From an uncultured Lachnospiraceae bacterium (GTDB taxonomy: Bacteria; Bacillota; Clostridia; Lachnospirales; Lachnospiraceae), in NCBI GenBank assembly GCA_934394615.1, contig CAKRRJ010000066.1, positions 1-12,649 of the forward strand: a stretch of 12,649 nt of DNA, in the 5' to 3' direction. Below the pieces are notes generated by a model. That model ran no database searches. It was not told the origin of the DNA and saw nothing but the letters and a program-made list of their open reading frames with translations. Position numbers and translations under genes: made by a program. Within the stretch, counting starts at the first letter, position 1. The number at the start of each line of letters is the position of its first letter. Below are positions 1 to 6,716 of this stretch, one piece after another.

Positions 1-36
1 GTGAACAGTAACTATATTTCTGCACGGAGGTTTTTC

Positions 37-1050
37 ATGGCACGAATCAAAGATATCGCAGAACTGGCCGGTGTCTCACGCGGAACCGTGGACCGGGTCT
101 TAAATAACCGCAGCGGTGTCAGCCCGCAGACAGCCGAAAAAATAAAAGAAATCGCCAAAGCGCTGGACTACCGCCCCAACAAGGCCGGACTGGCCCTTGC
201 CGCCCAAAAGAAAAAAAACAAGATTGGCGTTGTCCTGTTCAGCAAAAACAACCCGTTTTTTGATGAAGTCAGCGAAGGCGTGCAGGCAAAAGCCCGGGAA
301 CTGGCCGACTACGGCGTGACTACCCTGACCAGGCGGGTCGAATTTGATCTTGCCGCCCAGCTTGCTGCCATCGATGAACTCCTGGAAGAGGAGATTCACG
401 GGCTGCTTCTTGCCCCCTACAATCATCCGGCCATTCAGGAAAAAATCGACGAGCTGGCTGCCTGCGGGATTCCGGTTGTCACTGTCAACACGGACATCTG
501 CGGTTCCAAACGCATGGCCTATGTCGGCAGCGATTACATCTGCGGCGGGCGGACTGCTGCTGGACTGCTTGCACTCATGACGGAGGGCGAAACCGAACTT
601 GGCATTATCACCGGGTCCCGGAATGTGTTATGCCATTCCGAGCGGATCCGCGGACTGACCGAGACACTGGAAGCCTCCTATCCCCGAATCCACATTGCGG
701 AAATCCTGGAAAACCATGACGATGAATTTGAGAGCTACGCGCTGACCCGGCAGCTGCTCCAGCAGAATCCCCGCATTGATGCTCTGTTCTTCGCTGCAGC
801 CGGTGTATTTGGCGGATGTAAAGCCGTTCAGGAATCCGGCCGCCATCCCAAAATCGTCACCTTCGATGAGGTTCCAACTACACTGGATATGCTGCGCGCC
901 GGTGTCATCTCCGCCACCATCAGCCAGCAGCCCCGCAGGCAGGGTTCCCGTTCCCTGGATCTGCTGTTCGAATATCTGACCTCCGGGACACAGCCGGTAC
1001 AGGAAGAGAACTTCGTGGAGCATTCCATCAAAATCCGGGAAACTGTCTAA
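37..1050 (+). CDS. LacI-family transcriptional regulator with sugar-binding domain
   Basis: This is a 337-residue DNA-binding repressor or activator. Residues 4-23 form the LacI helix-turn-helix (KDIAELAGVSRGTVDRVLNN), followed by the hinge region to about residue 58. The rest, from about 62 to the end, is a periplasmic-binding-protein-like effector domain of the ribose/galactose type, containing GIITGSR and FDEVP segments typical of such folds. Length fits the family (about 330-350). I chose ATG 37 because AGGAGG-like cggagg lies at 25-30, six bases upstream; an in-frame GTG at position 1 has no visible signal in the window and would put extra residues before the conserved MARIKDIA start. 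The usual TVSRVLN in the recognition helix is TVDRVLN here. Which operon it controls is not visible: the left neighbour is outside the window, and the L25 gene to the right is an unlikely target. The effector is unknown; a sugar is inferred from the family. Confidence 0.9.
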   Translation: MARIKDIAELAGVSRGTVDRVLNNRSGVSPQTAEKIKEIAKALDYRPNKAGLALAAQKKKNKIGVVLFSKNNPFFDEVSEGVQAKARELADYGVTTLTRRVEFDLAAQLAAIDELLEEEIHGLLLAPYNHPAIQEKIDELAACGIPVVTVNTDICGSKRMAYVGSDYICGGRTAAGLLALMTEGETELGIITGSRNVLCHSERIRGLTETLEASYPRIHIAEILENHDDEFESYALTRQLLQQNPRIDALFFAAAGVFGGCKAVQESGRHPKIVTFDEVPTTLDMLRAGVISATISQQPRRQGSRSLDLLFEYLTSGTQPVQEENFVEHSIKIRETV

Positions 1051-1067
1051 ATTCCCTCCAGGCATTA

Positions 1068-1094
1068 TTAGCAGTCTGCATAAAAGAGTGCTAA
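1068..1094 (+). promoter_or_regulatory. CIRCE-like HrcA operator
   Basis: The arms are TTAGCAGTC (1068-1076) and GAGTGCTAA (1086-1094), separated by exactly nine bases. The known CIRCE consensus is TTAGCACTC-N9-GAGTGCTAA, so the right arm matches 9/9 and the left arm 8/9. CIRCE is the binding site of the heat-shock repressor HrcA. It sits 17 nt after the LacI-family stop codon and about 60 nt upstream of the visible -35 region of the L25/Ctc gene, which is further from the promoter than usual. Either a second, unseen promoter lies close to it, or it controls from a distance. Confidence 0.7.
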
Positions 1095-1154
1095 TTTCTG
1101 AAAATATTGCTAATTTTATCCTTTTGTGTGTTTGATTTTTTGGTATTTTTTCAA

Positions 1155-1183
1155 GGTTCACTTTTTCCAGAACGTGCTATAAT
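1155..1183 (+). promoter_or_regulatory. Promoter of the L25 gene (extended -10)
   Basis: A perfect -10 TATAAT at 1178-1183 is preceded by TGC, giving an extended -10. The -35 position at 17-bp spacing (1155-1160, GGTTCA) is weak, which is normal for extended -10 promoters. Transcription would start near 1190, leaving a leader of about 118 nt before the L25 start. That leader includes a small hairpin (GGAAG/CTTCC, about 1263-1276) just upstream of the ribosome binding site; I recognise no known leader RNA class in it. Confidence 0.65.
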
Positions 1184-1307
1184 ACAGTCAGTGCAAAAAA
1201 GAAGAACTTCCTCATAAAGACAAGCTCTCCATCTACACGAATGAATAACGATTATAAGACCGGAAGGATTTCTTCCCCCGGCCATTCAAAGTAGGAGGCA
1301 GATTATT

Positions 1308-1892
1308 ATGATGACGTTAGCAGCTGAAAAAAGAGATCCTGAGGTTAAGGCGAAAAAATTAAGAAGAGAAGGCTACACCACCGGTGTTCTGTACGGCCGT
1401 GAAATGAAAGAAAATGTAGCCCTGAAATACACAGAGAAAGATGCCTTAAACTTTATTAAGAAAGCCAAAGAAGGCGCTCAGACCATGCTGGATATCTCCG
1501 GTGAAAAGGTCGATGCCCTGGTAAAGAATATCGATTACGATCCGCTCAGCAAAAAGATCCTGGCACTGGATTTCCAGGCACTGGTTGCAGGTGAAGTAGT
1601 TGCCGCAACTGTTCCGGTTACCTTTATCAATGAAGAGGTTGTTCAAGGTGTCTTCGAACCGGAGATCACAGAAATCCACTACAAAGCAGATCCGGCACAT
1701 CTGTTAGACCCGATTGAGATCGATCTGGCAAAACTTCCGCAGGGAACCAGGACTCTGTATGTTAAGGATCTGAAACTGGAAGAAAAAGGCGTTACCGTAA
1801 CCACCACCGCTGATTCCCAGCTGTTCCACGTTGGCGAATACGCAAAGGCTGAGGAAGAAGACGAAGAGTCTGAGGAAAAACCGGCAAAGTAA
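1308..1892 (+). CDS. rplY: Large ribosomal subunit protein bL25, TL5/Ctc type
   Basis: This protein binds 5S rRNA in the large ribosomal subunit; in Bacillus the homologue Ctc is a general stress protein. It has 194 residues, matching the long two-domain form. The N-terminal L25 5S-binding domain covers about residues 4-92, with the characteristic GYTTGVLYGRE and VKNIDYDPLSKKILALDF segments. The C-terminal TL5 beta domain covers about 97-180, with VVQGVFEPEITEIHYKA and the DLAKLPQGT segment. A very acidic tail (EEEDEESEEKPAK) closes it. The start at 1308 has AGGAGG at 1293-1298, nine bases upstream; the adjacent ATG at 1311 is a less well-spaced alternative. It is transcribed alone from the promoter at 1155-1183, with a CIRCE-like site further upstream that suggests heat-shock control. 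The alternative symbol ctc is equally apt. Confidence 0.93.
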   Translation: MMTLAAEKRDPEVKAKKLRREGYTTGVLYGREMKENVALKYTEKDALNFIKKAKEGAQTMLDISGEKVDALVKNIDYDPLSKKILALDFQALVAGEVVAATVPVTFINEEVVQGVFEPEITEIHYKADPAHLLDPIEIDLAKLPQGTRTLYVKDLKLEEKGVTVTTTADSQLFHVGEYAKAEEEDEESEEKPAK

Positions 1893-1924
1893 ATCTGGTG
1901 AAATCCGAATAAAATCACAAAACA

Positions 1925-1967
1925 AAAGCCCCGGAAAGCTGGCACACTTGCTGCTTCCCGGGACTTT
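1925..1967. terminator. Hairpin between convergent L25 and HD genes
   Basis: Arms at 1925-1939 and 1953-1967 form a 15-bp stem with two mismatches around a 13-nt loop. On the plus strand it lies 33 nt after the L25 stop but lacks a clear T-run. On the minus strand it is followed by TTTTGTTTTG, so it suits the HD-domain gene better as an intrinsic terminator. It probably serves both convergent genes. Confidence 0.65.
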
Positions 1968-2013
1968 CTGCATGGCTGCGTTCCATCCGCATTTTCTGTT
2001 TTCCTGAATCTGG

Positions 2014-2601
2014 TTACTCTCTCAGATTTCCCTTCGCAATATTCTCCTTCAAAATCTGATCTGTGACCTCAAACAGCGTTTCCGATCCTTCCCTGGTCCG
2101 GGATTGTCTGCCGTAGACCTGCTCCGCGGTGACATCATGATTTTTCCAGTCTCCGCCGCCATTGCTGTTATTCAAAAGCAGCGGCTGTAAATTATCAAGC
2201 GCTCTGGCAAACTTTGCCTCCGGAGTCTTTCGCTCTTCAAACTCATCGAAAATTGCTACCAGATCTTTTTTCTGGTCTTCCGGAAGCATGGAATAAAGAC
2301 GCTCTTTCGCTGCCTCCTCCCGCGCTTTCTGGGTTTTTAAGCCCTCCGCATCGTACGCGTAGGTATCGCCCGCGTCAATCTCCACCACATCGTGGATCAG
2401 GCACATGAGCATAACCCGCGCCACATCAATTTTCTCATTGGAATACTCCTGTAAGAGATACGCCATGATTGCCATATGCCAAGCATGCTCCGCGTCATTC
2501 TCATTGCGGCCGTGCCCGCTTAAATGGGTCTGGCGGAAAATATTTTTCTCTTTATCAATCTCAAGGATAAAATCCAGCTGTTTCTGTAAACGCTCGTCCA
2601 T
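2014..2601 (-). CDS. HD-domain phosphohydrolase, YfbR/HDDC2-like
   Basis: This is a 195-residue cytoplasmic HD-superfamily hydrolase. The metal-binding set is complete: His39 in NDAEHA, His70-Asp71 in CLIHDVVEIDAGDT, and Asp136 in ARALDNLQP. This spacing matches the YfbR/HDDC2 group, whose characterised members are metal-dependent 5'-deoxyribonucleotidases acting on dNMPs. By that family link it may act in nucleotide pool control, but the substrate here is inferred only. The start at 2601 is supported by GGAGGAG at 2607-2613, five bases upstream. The gene stands alone, divergent from the KDG kinase and convergent with L25. A possible extended -10 lies at 2667-2675, next to an inverted repeat that could be an operator. 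Confidence 0.88.
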   Translation of the reverse strand: MDERLQKQLDFILEIDKEKNIFRQTHLSGHGRNENDAEHAWHMAIMAYLLQEYSNEKIDVARVMLMCLIHDVVEIDAGDTYAYDAEGLKTQKAREEAAKERLYSMLPEDQKKDLVAIFDEFEERKTPEAKFARALDNLQPLLLNNSNGGGDWKNHDVTAEQVYGRQSRTREGSETLFEVTDQILKENIAKGNLRE

Positions 2602-2666
2602 GTCGGCTCCTCCGTCCTGCCGGGCACACTGCTTTTCTTCCCGCTGCCCGATTGTTTTCGTTTCCT

Positions 2667-2675
2667 ATCATACCA
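2667..2675 (-). promoter_or_regulatory. Possible extended -10 for the HD-domain gene
   Basis: Read on the minus strand this is TGGTATGAT, an extended -10 with five of six matches to TATAAT. No good -35 is seen at 17-bp spacing. It lies about 66 nt upstream of the HD start codon. Confidence 0.4.
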
Positions 2676-2678
2676 CAA

Positions 2679-2708
2679 TTGCCGATGCTTCGCATTCCAA
2701 ATCGGCAA
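2679..2708. repeat. Inverted repeat in the divergent HD/KDG kinase region
   Basis: Perfect 8-bp arms TTGCCGAT (2679-2686) and ATCGGCAA (2701-2708) are separated by 14 nt. The repeat overlaps the -35 region of the putative HD-gene promoter, a place where a repressor would act. No T-run follows on either strand, so it is not an intrinsic terminator. Confidence 0.45.
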
Positions 2709-2805
2709 AATCCTCTGCCATCACTGTATCATACGGCATTTTCAGTTCAGAAAATGCCCTACCTCATGTACAGTAACAAAATTTCCTTTTCTCCCACAAA
2801 ATCCA

Positions 2806-2814
2806 TGATATAAT
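2806..2814 (+). promoter_or_regulatory. Extended -10 promoter of the KDG kinase gene
   Basis: TGATATAAT at 2806-2814 is a perfect TATAAT with a TGn extension. The -35 position at 17-bp spacing is poor. Transcription would start near 2821, giving a leader of about 54 nt before the ATG at 2875. Confidence 0.55.
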
Positions 2815-2874
2815 AAATTGCGAAAACACGATGCATCGATTACAGCAAACTGGAACGGAAAGGATGATTTTTTC

Positions 2875-3894
2875 ATGAAAATACTTACCTTTGGCGAAAT
2901 CATGCTCCGGCTGAAGACACCAGAGCACCTGCGGATCGTACAGGCAGACGGATTTGAAGCCAGCTATGGCGGCGCAGAATCCAACGTAGCCGTCTCCCTC
3001 GCCACATTGGGAGATGACGCCGCCTTCTTAACCAAACTCCCCAAAAATCCGGTCGGCGATGCCGCTTTTAACGAGCTTCGCCGCTACGGCGTTGACACCT
3101 CCCGCATCCTGCGCGGCGGCCCGCGCCTTGGCATTTACTACTTTGAAAAAGGAAGCGATATCCGCCCGACAAACGTTCTCTACGACCGCGCCGGAAGCGC
3201 GCTTGCCGAGGCAGACACAGCCGAATTTGACTGGGAATCGTTATTAAAAGATGTCGATATTTTCTTCTTTTCCGGCGTGACTCCGGCCATCAGTCCCGCT
3301 GTGGAAAAAGCCGTCTCCGAGGCACTGTCCTACTGCAGCGCACACGGCATCACCGTAATCTGCGATCTGAACTACCGCTCCAAGATGTGGTCTCAGGAAA
3401 AGGCGCAGTCTGTCATGAAACAGCTGATGCACCACGTAGATCTGTGCATCGCAAACGATGAGGATTTTGAAGCAGCGCTTGGCATCCATGCTTTCGACGG
3501 TGATATGGCACACGGCATCGACCAGATCGACACCTACCGCCAGGGCATGCAGAAAATTCTGGAACTCTACCCGAACTGCAGCGCCGTTGCCAGTGTCCTG
3601 CGCAACTTAAAGACTGCTGAGGACGGCGAATGGATGGGCATTTACTTAAAAGACGGACAGTTTTATGAAAGTCCCATCCACACCGTACACAGTCTGGAAG
3701 CTGTCGGTGCCGGGGATGCCTTTGCAGGCGCGCTCATCCACGGCCTGGTACATCAGTTCTCCCCACAGAAACTCATCGACTTTTCCATCACTGCCAGTGT
3801 CATGAAACTGATGGTCCAGCACGATTTCAACCTGGTCAGTGAAGAGGAAATTCTCCGCATCATGAAGACGGGAGAAACGAACGTGATCCGGTAA
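2875..3894 (+). CDS. kdgK: 2-keto-3-deoxygluconate kinase (PfkB family)
   Basis: This kinase phosphorylates 2-dehydro-3-deoxy-D-gluconate with ATP to KDPG, the last step before aldol cleavage in hexuronate and pectin breakdown. It has 339 residues, normal for the family. The N-terminal ribokinase glycine segment is at 31-39 (YGGAESNVA). A segment typical of KDG kinases lies near residues 86-107 (GIYYFEKGSDIRP, then LYDRAG), and CDLNYR is at 163-168. The PfkB signature with catalytic Asp281 is in EAVGAGDAF. The start at 2875 has GGAAAGGA about ten bases upstream and gives the conserved MKILTFGE beginning; an in-frame ATG-less extension upstream was rejected. It is a single-gene unit with its own promoter, and no other hexuronate genes are present in the window. 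Another 2-keto sugar acid is possible as substrate. Confidence 0.87.
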   Translation: MKILTFGEIMLRLKTPEHLRIVQADGFEASYGGAESNVAVSLATLGDDAAFLTKLPKNPVGDAAFNELRRYGVDTSRILRGGPRLGIYYFEKGSDIRPTNVLYDRAGSALAEADTAEFDWESLLKDVDIFFFSGVTPAISPAVEKAVSEALSYCSAHGITVICDLNYRSKMWSQEKAQSVMKQLMHHVDLCIANDEDFEAALGIHAFDGDMAHGIDQIDTYRQGMQKILELYPNCSAVASVLRNLKTAEDGEWMGIYLKDGQFYESPIHTVHSLEAVGAGDAFAGALIHGLVHQFSPQKLIDFSITASVMKLMVQHDFNLVSEEEILRIMKTGETNVIR

Positions 3895-3974
3895 ACCTTC
3901 CAGTTCCCGTCTCCCAGCAATTTCCTAAGTACTAAGAGAACTCTCTCCTGACACTGCAGCACTACGCACAGAAA

Positions 3975-4018
3975 AAAAGCATGGAAGCAATCCTTTTTCG
4001 GATCCATTCCATGCTTTT
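3975..4018. terminator. Strong bidirectional terminator
   Basis: Perfect 12-bp arms (AAAAGCATGGAA at 3975-3986, TTCCATGCTTTT at 4007-4018) enclose an inner ATCC/GGAT stem. On the minus strand a run of seven T follows (3978-3972), ending carbonic anhydrase transcripts. On the plus strand TTTTACCTTTTT follows, ending kdgK transcripts. Confidence 0.85.
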
Positions 4019-4074
4019 ACCTTTTTATAACTGCTCAGGCGCTTCACAGCCACATCAGTTCTGCAATAACAGCC

Positions 4075-4620
4075 CTACTCCTCTACTCTCGTCAGCTCTC
4101 CGGTCGCGGAATCCATGATAAATCCACTGATTCGCACATCCTTCGGCATAAGCGGATGCTCTTTCAGTCTGCGAACCGTCTCATGCACGGAAGACTCTAC
4201 AGATTCAAAGCCGCCGAGCCAGCGCTCAAGATTGATGCCGCTGTGACGCACAATGTCAATGTGCTGCTGATCGATGCCGCGCTCCACCAGCATATCCAGC
4301 ATCTCACTTCCATCCATGCCCTGCACGCCGCAGTCGGTATGGCCAATCACCATAACCTCTTCCACGCCAAGTTCCAGGATGCCGACTAACAGGCTCCGCA
4401 CCACACTGCCGTACGGATGAACGATCACGCCGCCTGCGTTCTTGATGATCTTGGCGTCGCCGTTTTTGATGCCAAGCGCCGCCGGAAGAAGCTCTAACAG
4501 GCGGGTATCCATACAGGTTAAGATTGCCAGTTTCTTGTCCGGATATTTGCTGGTCAGATATGGCTCGTAGCCCTTGTTCTCCACAAATTTCCGGTTGTAT
4601 TCCATAATTTCATCGATCAT
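4075..4620 (-). CDS. Beta-class carbonic anhydrase
   Basis: This zinc enzyme interconverts CO2 and bicarbonate in the cytoplasm. It has 181 residues, typical of the short bacterial beta class. The metal and catalytic residues are all present: Cys36, Asp38 and Arg40 in CMDTR, then His94 and Cys97 in GHTDCG. NAGG at 61-64 is also conserved in the family. The short form and its motifs resemble the clade that includes mycobacterial Rv1284. The start at 4620 has only a weak ribosome binding site (AAAGTGAG); Met6 is a possible alternative. It is transcribed from its own promoter (4694-4722) and ends at the bidirectional terminator at 3975-4018. It probably supplies bicarbonate for carboxylations or buffers pH; that role is inferred. 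Confidence 0.92.
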   Translation of the reverse strand: MIDEIMEYNRKFVENKGYEPYLTSKYPDKKLAILTCMDTRLLELLPAALGIKNGDAKIIKNAGGVIVHPYGSVVRSLLVGILELGVEEVMVIGHTDCGVQGMDGSEMLDMLVERGIDQQHIDIVRHSGINLERWLGGFESVESSVHETVRRLKEHPLMPKDVRISGFIMDSATGELTRVEE

Positions 4621-4693
4621 AGTCTTTACTCACTTTCTGCAAAATCACGAAAGATTTCTTCGTGTCTTCACTCAAACAAATTGCGGCTCCATC

Positions 4694-4722
4694 AATATAC
4701 CAGATTTTTGTTCTATTGTCAG
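4694..4722 (-). promoter_or_regulatory. Promoter of the carbonic anhydrase gene
   Basis: On the minus strand, -35 CTGACA (4722-4717) and -10 TATATT (4699-4694) are separated by exactly 17 bp, and TGG precedes the -10. Transcription would start near 4687, about 66 nt before the ATG. Confidence 0.75.
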
Positions 4723-4764
4723 TAGCTCAGCGCATATTTTATGGAAACTTAATTGTTACTACGC

Positions 4765-4791
4765 TACTGTTCACACGTTGTGCAAACAGTA
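4765..4791. repeat. Inverted repeat TACTGTT-N13-AACAGTA between VanW and carbonic anhydrase genes
   Basis: Arms TACTGTT (4765-4771) and AACAGTA (4785-4791) are perfect; within the spacer a CACA/TGTG stem can also form. A third similar half-site, GAACTGTAA, lies at 4802-4810, right after the VanW stop codon. No T-run follows on either strand, so it is not a standard terminator. It lies about 45 bp upstream of the carbonic anhydrase -35, so it may be a regulator site or an RNA hairpin at the VanW 3' end. Confidence 0.5.
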
Positions 4792-4813
4792 ACGAGATTT
4801 TGAACTGTAACAC

Positions 4814-6604
4814 TTAATTTTCTGGCGCTGTCGGCTTATCCACCGCATGGCCTTCCTGCGCAGCTGTTGTTTCCGCTGCTGTGGTATTCTCCGAAGATGC
4901 CGGCTGCTCTGCCGATGTTGTTTTCTCTGCTGCTGTCGTTTTTTCTGCAGATGCCGGTTTCTCTGCCGCCGTAGTCTTCTCCGCAGATGTCGTTTTCTCT
5001 GCTGTTGTGCTCTTCTCTGCGGCTGTCGTCTTTTCCGAAGCAGTTGATTTTTCTGCTGCCGTGGTCTTCTCCGTAGCGTTCTTTTTATCTGCCGCCGAGC
5101 TTTCCGGTGCTACTTTCTGGCCCGGAACATATCCGTCCGGCATGCCGTCCACTGTTGCTGCCGCCGTAGTCTTTGCCGCCGCAGAAGTTCCTGCTGTCTG
5201 TATTTTTCCGGTATTGCGCCGGATCACTGCCGCGTGGCCCTTATATTCCTTGGAGTGGTCTTCGGTCCGCTCCACAACCTCGCCGTTTTTCTTCACCACT
5301 TTGTAGGTGATCCAGCGGCTTCCGTTGGTTCCTGCCTTTTTTACCACTTCCGTTCCCGGTGCCAGCGTCGAATCTTCCTCGTAAGTTGGATCTGGCGGTG
5401 GAAGCTCCTCCACCTTTTCCGATTCCAGGCTCCAGGTAACGCCATCTTCCAGAACCGGAACGCCATAGATTGCTACCGTGGTTTTCCGGTCGCTGTAGCT
5501 CGCCCGGATGCCGATTGCCGCATCCGACGTATTGATAAAGCGGAAATCCGGATAATCCCAGCTGATGGCCGCATCCTGCCCCGGTGTGACATAGTTCGGC
5601 TCAAACGTATGGGATCTCCGGTAAGTGATGCTCATGCCCGACTGGAACGCAACCCGGTACAGCGTCGAGGAAACCTGGCAGACGCCGCCGCCCAGCTCCT
5701 GGACCACCTCACCGCTGTTGTAGGCTGCCGCCTCCTGAAATCCCTTCTCCGCGGTTCTCGGTCCCACAATCTTATTAAAGGAAAATTCCTCTCCCGGTTT
5801 TACAATGGTTCCGTTTATTGCCTCCGCCGCAAGACGCACATTGGTATTTCGCTTTTCGTTCGCAGTTGTCTCTGTTGTAAATGTGGCAAGCTTCTCGTAA
5901 CGCGCCCGCGCCTCTGCCTCCGAATACTCCGGCTGCACGGTGTCTGCCTCCACAGCAATGACTGCATCATATGTGCCATTCAGCGCCGCATCCGTCAGGG
6001 CAGAAGCCAGTTTTTCCTGATTTACCTCCGTTCCCGCGGTTCCTTCCGAAAACAGGAACTTGTCGTTTGCCGCATCATAATCGTAAATCTCACTGTTCTT
6101 CGCCTTGACATCCCAGACAGCGGCAATCTTCTCCGCAGCGGCCTTCGCACTCTCCCGGAGTGTCTCCGAATCTTCCACCACAAAAGTGTAATCCCCCGCC
6201 GCCTTTACTGTACAGATTCCATCCAGAAATGCATCCAGCTCCGCATCCAGAATGTTATCTGCCTCCAGGGTCTCTCCGTTATCGCTCACCGTGACCTTCC
6301 ACGGAAACATTTCCGCAATGGCCGCCTTCGCCTCCTCGCGGGTCATCCCCGTCAGGGAAATGCCATTCACCCGGATATCATCCGAAGCAAAGGTCGTTTC
6401 GATCACAGTGCTGCTTTCTGCCTCTGCTGTCGTGCCCTTTTTCCCAGCAACCATACAGGCTGCAGCAAACGCCACGATCACAACCGCCACTACAGCGCCT
6501 CCGACCATCATCCGCTCCCGCTGTACCCGCTTTTTCCGCATCTGTTCCACCCGCTTCATTGCAGGGGATTTTTCTCTGTAAGAATGTTTCTCTGTATCCC
6601 GCAT
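4814..6604 (-). CDS. Membrane-anchored VanW-domain protein with G5-like domain and repeat tail
   Basis: This is a cell-envelope protein of unknown biochemical function. From the ATG at 6604 it has 596 residues: a basic cytoplasmic N-terminus, one membrane segment at about 32-54, a PG_binding_4-like region at about 75-230, a VanW domain at about 250-385 (FNKIVGPRTAEKGF, then GGGVCQVSSTLYRVAF), a G5-like beta domain at about 410-467 (STLAPGTEVV, then VVKKNGEVVERT), and a Thr/Ala/Glu/Lys tail with 12 six-residue repeats at 511-582. The layout suggests a type II membrane protein with domains outside the cell near peptidoglycan. VanW domains occur in some vancomycin-resistance clusters, but no van ligase genes are here. 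The start is ambiguous: an in-frame ATG at 6631 adds nine residues but lies only about six bases from the predicted transcription start, whereas 6604 has AAAAAGGA at 6615-6622, ten bases upstream. Confidence 0.85.
   Translation of the reverse strand: MRDTEKHSYREKSPAMKRVEQMRKKRVQRERMMVGGAVVAVVIVAFAAACMVAGKKGTTAEAESSTVIETTFASDDIRVNGISLTGMTREEAKAAIAEMFPWKVTVSDNGETLEADNILDAELDAFLDGICTVKAAGDYTFVVEDSETLRESAKAAAEKIAAVWDVKAKNSEIYDYDAANDKFLFSEGTAGTEVNQEKLASALTDAALNGTYDAVIAVEADTVQPEYSEAEARARYEKLATFTTETTANEKRNTNVRLAAEAINGTIVKPGEEFSFNKIVGPRTAEKGFQEAAAYNSGEVVQELGGGVCQVSSTLYRVAFQSGMSITYRRSHTFEPNYVTPGQDAAISWDYPDFRFINTSDAAIGIRASYSDRKTTVAIYGVPVLEDGVTWSLESEKVEELPPPDPTYEEDSTLAPGTEVVKKAGTNGSRWITYKVVKKNGEVVERTEDHSKEYKGHAAVIRRNTGKIQTAGTSAAAKTTAAATVDGMPDGYVPGQKVAPESSAADKKNATEKTTAAEKSTASEKTTAAEKSTTAEKTTSAEKTTAAEKPASAEKTTAAEKTTSAEQPASSENTTAAETTAAQEGHAVDKPTAPEN
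4859..5074 (-). repeat. 12-copy 18-bp tandem repeat coding for AEKTTA-like units
   Basis: Within the VanW-protein gene, 216 bp encode twelve in-register six-residue units: TEKTTA, AEKSTA, SEKTTA, AEKSTT, AEKTTS, AEKTTA, AEKPAS, AEKTTA, AEKTTS, AEQPAS, SENTTA and AETTAA. The copies are degenerate, more so towards the C-terminus. The length is a multiple of three per unit, so copy-number change would keep the frame. The likely role is a flexible, charged spacer or wall-contact tail. Confidence 0.85.
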
Positions 6605-6643
6605 ATCTGTCCGATCCTTTTTAGTTCTCATATTTTTTCCACA

Positions 6644-6672
6644 AATATAGCAGATTTCTGGCAGACTGTCAT
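6644..6672 (-). promoter_or_regulatory. Promoter of the VanW-protein gene
   Basis: On the minus strand, -35 ATGACA (6672-6667) and -10 TATATT (6649-6644, preceded by TGC) are 17 bp apart. Transcription would start near 6637. That makes the ATG at 6631 almost leaderless and favours the ATG at 6604. Confidence 0.75.
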
Positions 6673-6716
6673 CAGGTGAAAAGCGAATTCAAAAAAACTT
6701 AATAAACCGGGCGACT

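Noticed and set aside
1068..1094. The hairpin after the LacI-family gene as an intrinsic terminator
   Set aside because: The stem is AT-rich, no T-run follows directly, and the sequence matches CIRCE with the exact spacer, so an operator explains it better.
2818..2874. Upstream start for the KDG kinase at 2818
   Set aside because: That start would fall at or before the predicted transcription start from the -10 at 2809-2814, and the conserved family sequence begins at 2875.
4814..6604. VanW protein as a vancomycin-resistance determinant
   Set aside because: No vanH/A/X-type ligase, dehydrogenase or sensor genes are nearby; VanW domains are common in Clostridia without resistance.
5234..6679. 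A 481-codon open frame on the plus strand, opposite the VanW-protein gene
   Set aside because: It is antisense to a gene with clear domains, its composition (many Arg, Cys and His) looks like a reverse-frame shadow, and it has no recognisable domain or ribosome binding site.
6687..6716. Terminator between the antiporter and VanW genes
   Set aside because: A seven-base A-run (T-run on the minus strand, 6691-6697) is present but no stable GC stem precedes it, so I cannot support a terminator.
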